Positions 55,946-60,940 of a stretch of DNA of 60,940 nt are shown here, in pieces. Each line of letters starts with the position of its first letter. Positions within the stretch are counted from its first letter, which is position 1. The notes below the pieces were generated by a model. That model was not told where the DNA came from. It worked only from the letters and a program-made list of their open reading frames with translations, and made no database searches. Source of the stretch: Rugamonas fusca (GTDB taxonomy: Bacteria > Pseudomonadota > Gammaproteobacteria > Burkholderiales > Burkholderiaceae_D); the NCBI RefSeq assembly GCF_014042365.1, contig NZ_JACEZS010000031.1, positions 1 to 60,940 on the forward strand, in the 5' to 3' direction. A program made the position numbers and the translations under genes.

Positions 55946-56383
55946 TTATTGCTCGCTTCGGTCGCTTTGTTCGCTTTGGGCGAGGTAGGCGTTAAAGCCG
56001 TGGTCCAGGTAGGCCGACAGCGGCAGTTCATCCGACAGCACGGCCGCGTCCAGCTCGGCCAGCTCGGCCACGCGCTGTTGCTGTTCGTACTGGTAGATGC
56101 CGATCAGGCCCGTGACCAGCACCAGCAGCGGAATCACCATGCTGACCCGGCCCAGCCAGGAGAACGGCTGCGAGAAGTAATCGCCCAGGCTGCGTGCGCC
56201 GCCAGCGCTGGCCGTGGCCAGTGCCGCCTGCTTCACGCGCAGCGGGGCATCGGCCTTCTTGCGGGCCAGGGCCGCCTTGCGCGCTTGCGCCAGCCGGTCG
56301 GTGGTCGAGGCCGGCAAGTCGTCGAGCCGCTCATTGAGCTTGTGCCGCACCTTGTATGCGAAATTGAGTTCTTCGGTGTTCAT
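55946..56383 (-). CDS. DUF3619 family membrane protein (possible anti-sigma partner)
   Basis: A 145-residue protein: cytoplasmic N-terminal helix region (MNTEELNFAYKVRHKLNERL, DLPASTTDRLAQARKAAL), one membrane helix (SMVIPLLVLVTGLIGIYQYE, about 80-99) and a short periplasmic tail with LPLSAYLDHGFNAYL. The layout resembles small anti-sigma factors. ATG 56383 overlaps the sigma-factor stop (ATGA), so it is made in step with it. Confidence 0.8.
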   Translation of the reverse strand: MNTEELNFAYKVRHKLNERLDDLPASTTDRLAQARKAALARKKADAPLRVKQAALATASAGGARSLGDYFSQPFSWLGRVSMVIPLLVLVTGLIGIYQYEQQQRVAELAELDAAVLSDELPLSAYLDHGFNAYLAQSEQSDRSEQ

Positions 56384-56949
56384 AATTTTATTCCCTTGGC
56401 CTGCAGTGCCTCGGCGAGTGCATGAGTTGCGCGTGAGCAATGTGTTTTGACGCTCCCCTCGGAACAACCCATCGCTTCGGCCGTTTCGGCCACGTCCATA
56501 TCTTGCCAGTAACGCATGAGGAAGGCTTCCCGTTGACGCGCGGGCAGTTTTTGTACCTCATTCTCGATCAAGGCCAGCATTTGCTGGCGTTCGACCTGGT
56601 CGGCGCTGGACTCGGCGGCCGCGGTGCCTTGTTCGGCTTCGTAGGACTCCAGTATATCAAAGTCCTCATGCTCGTCTCCCGATGGGCCCAGGCCGGAGAA
56701 CAGGCTGACCCAGGTGTTGCGTACTTTTTCTCGGCGGAAATAATCGAGGATGGTGGTCTGCAGGATGCGCTGGAACAGCATGGGCAGCTCGGCGGCCGGC
56801 TTGTCGCCGTATTTCTCGGCGAGCTTGATCATCGCGTCCTGCACGATGTCCAGGGCGGATTCGTCCTTGCGTACCGCATAGACGGCTTGTTTAAAGGCGC
56901 GCCGCTCGACGTTTTCTAGAAAGTCGGATAATTCTTTGTCTGTTGCCAT
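56380..56949 (-). CDS. RNA polymerase sigma factor, ECF-like sigma-70 family
   Basis: A 189-residue sigma factor starting at ATG 56949. Region 2: AVRKDESALDIVQDAMIKLA and MLFQRILQTTILDYFRREKV. An acidic linker of about 45 residues (GDEHEDFDILESYEAEQGTA) separates it from region 4: KLPARQREAFLMRYWQDMDV, AETAEAMGCSEGSVKTHCSR. Its target promoters are unknown. First gene of a four-gene operon with DUF3619, DUF3106 and RDD proteins. Confidence 0.92.
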   Translation of the reverse strand: MATDKELSDFLENVERRAFKQAVYAVRKDESALDIVQDAMIKLAEKYGDKPAAELPMLFQRILQTTILDYFRREKVRNTWVSLFSGLGPSGDEHEDFDILESYEAEQGTAAAESSADQVERQQMLALIENEVQKLPARQREAFLMRYWQDMDVAETAEAMGCSEGSVKTHCSRATHALAEALQAKGIKL

Positions 56950-57464
56950 GCGTCGTGGAGCGTTTGGCCGGGAATGCCGGCATCTGGGGCGCGAAGGCCG
57001 GAAGTGTTGCGTGTGGCGTTGTTTCGTAAACTGAGCGCATGCTAGCAAAAATTGGCCATTTCCGCATGTTTTTCGATAACAGACGCACCAGAATGGCGCT
57101 TTACGCATGATTTCGCTTGCTCAAACCGGGGTGCCGGTGTTACCGTATGGGAGCTTTGAACATCCCGAAGCTCTATGGTCTGGTCGCCGCTGGCACACAA
57201 CGCCGCAATCGACAAGACGCGCTTTCATATGTAGGCAGTTTGCTCTAACCCGCGCCACAAGCGCGAGAGGTACGCACAACCGCTGCAGAATACTCCAGCC
57301 TAACGAAATTGCGTCCAGCGACGCCTTGTACGCTCCCTACGGTGAGCGGAAGAGGCACCGTGACCGCATCCAAAAGGGCAGCTGGACCACGCTGTGGCAG
57401 TACGCATACTTCGCCAGGACAGGGCATCCGATCAATCTCCAATGGACCTTGAAAGGAATGTGTT
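56950..57464. promoter_or_regulatory. 515-base divergent region; long leader of ilvIHC
   Basis: The sigma-factor operon starts to the left and ilvI to the right. The region has normal GC but no convincing gene. Short hairpins can be drawn (GAGCTT/AAGCTC near 57151-57173; ACGGTG/CACCGT near 57338-57360), and a purine-rich GAAAGGAATG precedes ilvI. No Leu/Val/Ile-rich leader peptide and no T-box or recognised ilvB-type RNA motif is visible. The size suggests a long untranslated leader or an unrecognised small RNA. Confidence 0.4.
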
Positions 57465-59195
57465 ATGAATACCGAAGCAGCAGGAAACCAACTCACAGGC
57501 GCGGAAATCGTCGTGCGCTGCCTGGCCGAAGAGGGCGTTGAGCACGTCTTTGGCTACCCGGGCGGTGCCGTTCTGTACATTTACGACGCCATCTTCAAGC
57601 AAGACAAATTCCAGCACATCCTCGTTCGCCATGAGCAGGCCGCGATCCACGCCGCCGATGCCTATTCGCGCAGCTCGCAGAAAGTCGGCGTCGCCCTGGT
57701 GACCTCCGGTCCCGGTGTGACCAACGCCGTCACGGGCCTGTCGACCGCTTACATGGACTCGATCCCGATGGTGGTCATTTCGGGCCAGGTGCCCAGCCAT
57801 GCCATCGGCCAGGATGCGTTCCAGGAATGCGACACGGTCGGTATCACCCGTCCCGTCGTCAAGCACAATTTCCTCGTCAAGGACGTCAAGGACTTGGCGG
57901 AAACCATCAAGAAAGCCTTCTTCATCGCCCGCACCGGCCGTCCCGGCCCCGTGCTGGTCGATATTCCGAAGGATATCTCGATGCACAAGACCACCTTCTC
58001 GTACCCGAAAGAGGTCGAGATGCGGTCCTACAAGCCGGTCGACAAGGGCCATTCGGGCCAGATCCGCAAGGCCGTGCAGCTGTTGCTGCAAGCCGAGCGC
58101 CCCATGATCTACACGGGCGGCGGCGTGATCCTGGCCAATGCCTCGCCGGAACTGAACAAGCTGGTCGACAAGCTGGGCTTCCCCGTCACCAACACGCTGA
58201 TGGGCCTGGGCGCCTACCGCGCCAGCGACGAGAAGTTCGTCGGCATGCCCGGCATGCACGGCACCTACGAAGCGAACATGGCGATGCAGCACTGCGACGT
58301 TCTGATCGCCATCGGCGCCCGCTTCGACGACCGCGTGATCGGCAACCCGAAACACTTCGCCAGCCATCCGCGCAAGATCATCCACGTGGACATCGACCCG
58401 TCGTCGATCTCCAAGCGCGTCAAGGTCGATATTCCCATCGTCGGCAACGTCAAGGACGTGCTGATCGAGTTCCTGGCCCAGCTCGACGCGGCCGAGACCA
58501 AGCCCAACGCGCCCGCGCTCAAGGACTGGTGGAAGCAGATCAATGAATGGCGTGGCCGCAAGTGCCTGGCCTACACGCCGTCGGACCTGGTGATCAAGCC
58601 CCAGGCCGTGGTGGAAAAGCTGTGGCAGGTGACCAAGGGCGACGCCTTCATCACCTCCGACGTGGGCCAGCACCAGATGTGGGCGGCCCAGTACTATCCG
58701 TTCGACAAGCCCAAGCGCTGGTGCAACTCGGGCGGCCTGGGCACCATGGGTGTCGGCCTGCCGTACGCCATGGGCGTGCAGATGGCCAATCCGGACGCCA
58801 CCGTCGCCTGCATCACGGGTGAAGGTTCGATCCAGATGTGCATCCAGGAACTGGCGACCTGCAAGCAGTACCACCTGACGCCGAAGATCATCATGCTCAA
58901 CAACCGCTTCCTCGGCATGGTGCGGCAGTGGCAGCAGATCGACTACGGTTCGCGTTATTCCGAGTCCTACATGGATTCGCTGCCCAACTTCGAGAAGCTG
59001 GCCGAGGCCTATGGCCACGTCGGCATGCGCATCGAGAAACCGGGCGATGTGGAAGGCGCGCTCAAGGAAGCGTTCGACATGAAAGACCGGCTGGTGTTCA
59101 TGAACTTCATCACCGATCAATCTGAAAACGTATGGCCGATGGTGAAGGCGGGCAAAGGGCTCTCCGAAATGCTGTTGGGTTCGGAGGACTTATAA
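57465..59195 (+). CDS. ilvI: Acetolactate synthase large subunit
   Basis: A 576-residue ThDP enzyme of branched-chain amino acid synthesis: VFGYPGGAVLYIYDA, catalytic Glu in VRHEQAAIHAADAY, FAD/central domain with RPMIYTGGGVILAN, and the ThDP-Mg motif GEGSIQMCIQELATC...LNNRFLGM. It makes acetolactate or acetohydroxybutyrate from pyruvate. One base separates its stop from the small-subunit start. Confidence 0.97.
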   Translation: MNTEAAGNQLTGAEIVVRCLAEEGVEHVFGYPGGAVLYIYDAIFKQDKFQHILVRHEQAAIHAADAYSRSSQKVGVALVTSGPGVTNAVTGLSTAYMDSIPMVVISGQVPSHAIGQDAFQECDTVGITRPVVKHNFLVKDVKDLAETIKKAFFIARTGRPGPVLVDIPKDISMHKTTFSYPKEVEMRSYKPVDKGHSGQIRKAVQLLLQAERPMIYTGGGVILANASPELNKLVDKLGFPVTNTLMGLGAYRASDEKFVGMPGMHGTYEANMAMQHCDVLIAIGARFDDRVIGNPKHFASHPRKIIHVDIDPSSISKRVKVDIPIVGNVKDVLIEFLAQLDAAETKPNAPALKDWWKQINEWRGRKCLAYTPSDLVIKPQAVVEKLWQVTKGDAFITSDVGQHQMWAAQYYPFDKPKRWCNSGGLGTMGVGLPYAMGVQMANPDATVACITGEGSIQMCIQELATCKQYHLTPKIIMLNNRFLGMVRQWQQIDYGSRYSESYMDSLPNFEKLAEAYGHVGMRIEKPGDVEGALKEAFDMKDRLVFMNFITDQSENVWPMVKAGKGLSEMLLGSEDL

Positions 59196-59196
59196 G

Positions 59197-59688
59197 ATGC
59201 GACACATTATCTCTGTATTGCTGGAAAATGAAGCGGGCGCGCTGTCGCGCGTGGTGGGCCTGTTCTCGGCCCGTGGCTACAACATCGAAACGCTGACCGT
59301 GGCGCCGACGGAAGACGCGACCCTGTCGCGCATGACCATCGTCACCAGCGGCTCGGATGACATCATCGAGCAGATCACCAAGCACCTGAACCGCCTGATC
59401 GAGGTGGTCAAGGTGGTCGATCTGACCGAAGGCGCCCACATCGAACGTGAGCTCATGCTCATCAAGGTGCGCGCCGTCGGCAAGGAGCGCGAGGAAATGA
59501 AGCGCACCGCCGACATCTTCCGTGGCCGCATCATCGACGTGACGGAAAAAACGTACACCATCGAACTGACCGGCAACAAGGGCAAGCTCGACGCGTTCAT
59601 CGATTCGATCGACCGTGCCTCCATCCTGGAGACGGTCCGTACCGGCGGTTCCGGCATCGGACGCGGCGAACGCATCCTCAAGGTTTAA
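59197..59688 (+). CDS. ilvH: Acetolactate synthase regulatory small subunit
   Basis: A 163-residue protein, the IlvH (not the shorter IlvN) length: N-terminal ACT domain MRHIISVLLENEAGALSRVV and GLFSARGYNIETLTVAPTED, followed by the C-terminal domain (LIKVRAVGKEREEMKRTADI, DAFIDSIDRASILETVRTGG). It activates the large subunit and confers valine feedback inhibition. Confidence 0.97.
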   Translation: MRHIISVLLENEAGALSRVVGLFSARGYNIETLTVAPTEDATLSRMTIVTSGSDDIIEQITKHLNRLIEVVKVVDLTEGAHIERELMLIKVRAVGKEREEMKRTADIFRGRIIDVTEKTYTIELTGNKGKLDAFIDSIDRASILETVRTGGSGIGRGERILKV

Positions 59689-59745
59689 CCGGACGTCCCC
59701 GACGCACGGCTTCAAACAAACAATACCCCAAATATAGGAATTATC

Positions 59746-60762
59746 ATGAAAGTTTTCTACGACAAAGACGCTGACCTCTCCCTGATCAAGGGCAAAAACG
59801 TGGCCATCATCGGCTACGGTTCGCAGGGCCACGCCCACGCGCAAAACCTGAGCGACTCCGGCGTCAACGTCACCGTGGGCCTGCGCAAGGGCGGTTCGTC
59901 GTGGTCCAAGGTCGAGAAGGCCGGCCTGAAAGTGGCCGAAGTGAACGACGCCGTCAAAGCCGCCGACGTCATCATGATCCTGCTGCCGGACGAGAACATC
60001 GCCCAGGTCTACAACGTAAACGTGGCCCCGAACGCCAAGCAAGGCGCCGTGCTGGCCTTCGCGCACGGCTTCAACGTGCACTACGGCCAAGTCGTGCCAC
60101 GCGCCGACCTGGACGTGATCATGGTCGCACCGAAGGCCCCAGGCCACACCGTGCGCGCCACCTACACCCAGGGTGGCGGCGTGCCGCACCTGATCGCCGT
60201 GTACCAGGACAAGTCCGGCATCGCCCGCGACATCGCCCTGTCGTACGCTTCGGCCAACGGCGGTGGCCGTGCCGGCATCATCGAAACCAACTTCCGTGAA
60301 GAGACCGAAACCGACCTGTTCGGCGAACAAGCCGTGCTGTGCGGCGGTACCGTGGAACTGATCAAGGCCGGTTTCGAAACCCTGGTCGAAGGCGGCTACG
60401 CTCCTGAGATGGCTTACTTCGAGTGCCTGCACGAACTGAAACTGATCGTTGACCTGATCTACGAAGGCGGCATCGCCAACATGAACTACTCGATCTCGAA
60501 CAACGCCGAGTACGGCGAGTACGTGACGGGCCCGAAAGTGGTGACCGAAGACACCAAGAACGCCATGCGCCAGTGCCTGAAGGACATCCAGACCGGCGAA
60601 TACGCCAAGTCCTTCATCCTGGAAAACAAGGCCGGCGCCCCGACCCTGATCTCGCGCCGCCGCCTGACGGCCGAGCACCAGATCGAAGAAGTCGGTGCCA
60701 AGCTGCGCGCCATGATGCCTTGGATCGCCAAGAACAAGATGGTCGACCAGTCGAAGAACTAA
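59746..60762 (+). CDS. ilvC: Ketol-acid reductoisomerase
   Basis: A 338-residue class I KARI: MKVFYDKDADLSLIKGKNVA, NADPH-binding GYGSQGHAHAQNL and RKGGSSWSKVEKAG, FAHGFNVHYGQVVPRADLDV, and the metal-binding EETETDLFGEQAVLCGG. It converts acetolactate to dihydroxyisovalerate with NADPH and Mg. Last gene of the operon, ended by a strong terminator. Confidence 0.98.
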   Translation: MKVFYDKDADLSLIKGKNVAIIGYGSQGHAHAQNLSDSGVNVTVGLRKGGSSWSKVEKAGLKVAEVNDAVKAADVIMILLPDENIAQVYNVNVAPNAKQGAVLAFAHGFNVHYGQVVPRADLDVIMVAPKAPGHTVRATYTQGGGVPHLIAVYQDKSGIARDIALSYASANGGGRAGIIETNFREETETDLFGEQAVLCGGTVELIKAGFETLVEGGYAPEMAYFECLHELKLIVDLIYEGGIANMNYSISNNAEYGEYVTGPKVVTEDTKNAMRQCLKDIQTGEYAKSFILENKAGAPTLISRRRLTAEHQIEEVGAKLRAMMPWIAKNKMVDQSKN

Positions 60763-60782
60763 TCAGTCTCTTCGCAATAGGA

Positions 60783-60812
60783 AAAGCCGGGATGCGTTCC
60801 CGGCTTTTTTTT
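60783..60812 (+). terminator. Intrinsic terminator of ilvIHC
   Basis: AGCCGGGA (60785-60792) pairs with TCCCGGCT (60798-60805) around a TGCGT loop, preceded by AAA and followed by eight T. It is the likely recognition feature for the group II intron that starts five bases later. Confidence 0.92.
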
Positions 60813-60817
60813 CGTTG

Positions 60818-60940
60818 GTGCGCCCAGCATGGGCGCACTCCTGTGGGTGCAAGTCCCGCCGCGAGCTGACCACAGTGAGCGAAGTGAAGCGCAACTGCGG
60901 AAGGGTAACTGACTGTGGGAAGGAAGCGTGGAGCATAAAT
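60818..60940 (+). mobile_element. 5' end of a class C (IIC) group II intron
   Basis: The sequence begins GTGCGCCCAGCATGGGCG, matching the GUGYG 5' splice consensus and the domain I start of IIC introns. GTGCGCCC pairs with GGGCGCAC around AGCAT, and GGGTGCAAGTCCC follows, as in the Oceanobacillus IIC intron as I recall it. It is inserted directly after the ilvC terminator, the target preference of class C introns. The rest, including the reverse transcriptase gene and 3' end, lies outside the window. Confidence 0.85.

Noticed and set aside
57107..57464. An ilv attenuator with leader peptide
   Set aside because: No short frame with clustered Leu, Val or Ile codons followed by competing hairpins and a U-run was found.
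57107..57541. A 144-codon plus-strand ORF covering the ilv leader
   Set aside because: It overlaps the ilvI start, has no ribosome binding site and no recognisable domain, and its composition is not protein-like.

Overview
The window is GC-rich betaproteobacterial DNA, most likely from the Oxalobacteraceae (Janthinobacterium/Duganella/Massilia type). The evidence is the complete iscR-iscSUA-hscBA-fdx-iscX cluster, the ilvI-ilvH-ilvC operon, a sigma factor-DUF3619-DUF3106-RDD operon, a PEP-CTERM protein, and tight operons with many ATGA stop/start overlaps. No tRNA, rRNA or CRISPR array was found. The genus call is inference from gene content, not from a search.

Ends. Both edges lie inside class C (IIC) group II introns. 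Bases 1-124 are the 3' end of one (last codons of its reverse transcriptase, domains V and VI). Bases 60818-60940 are the 5' end of one, inserted five bases after the U-run of the ilvC terminator. The edges therefore look like a contig broken at a repeated intron.

0.2-18.2 kb. A tautomerase, a remnant of a VapC/PIN toxin gene, a CheX-like DUF3334 protein, then a type VI secretion (T6SS) region: M15 peptidase (TagX-like), tssM, tagF, an OmpA-domain protein, tssL and tssJ on the minus strand, then a TPR-like lipoprotein, tssB, tssC, hcp, tssH (clpV) and tssA. tssK, tssE, tssF, tssG and vgrG are absent here. The usual places of tssEFG (between hcp and tssH) and tssK (beside tssJ/L) are occupied by a repeat-like hairpin and by a 20-codon ORF.

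18.2-30.9 kb. PEP-CTERM protein, DTW-domain tRNA modification enzyme, a DUF2760-Hsp70-Hsp70 operon of unknown function, a PA0069-type radical SAM gene behind a perfect LexA box, a chemoreceptor with a CheR-tether-like tail, ChaC, an azoreductase, and a LysR regulator.

30.9-46 kb. A LysR-controlled aromatic lower-pathway operon (VOC protein, fumarylacetoacetase-family hydrolase, aromatic acid transporter, maleylacetoacetate isomerase); a Fur-box operon for an NRPS-independent siderophore (two IucA/IucC synthetases around an MFS exporter, then a TonB receptor); and a MacAB-like ABC exporter with two FtsX-type permeases.

46-61 kb. A divergent uracil-DNA-glycosylase-like protein lacking the catalytic Asp, the isc operon with its IscR site, a methyltransferase, a pseudouridine-synthase-like protein with Glu for the catalytic Asp, the sigma factor operon, and ilvIHC. 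Most of the region looks like ordinary housekeeping and accessory chromosome. The least explained parts are the paired Hsp70 operon, the gapped T6SS locus, the catalytically altered DNA/RNA enzymes and the siderophore operon with no precursor gene.
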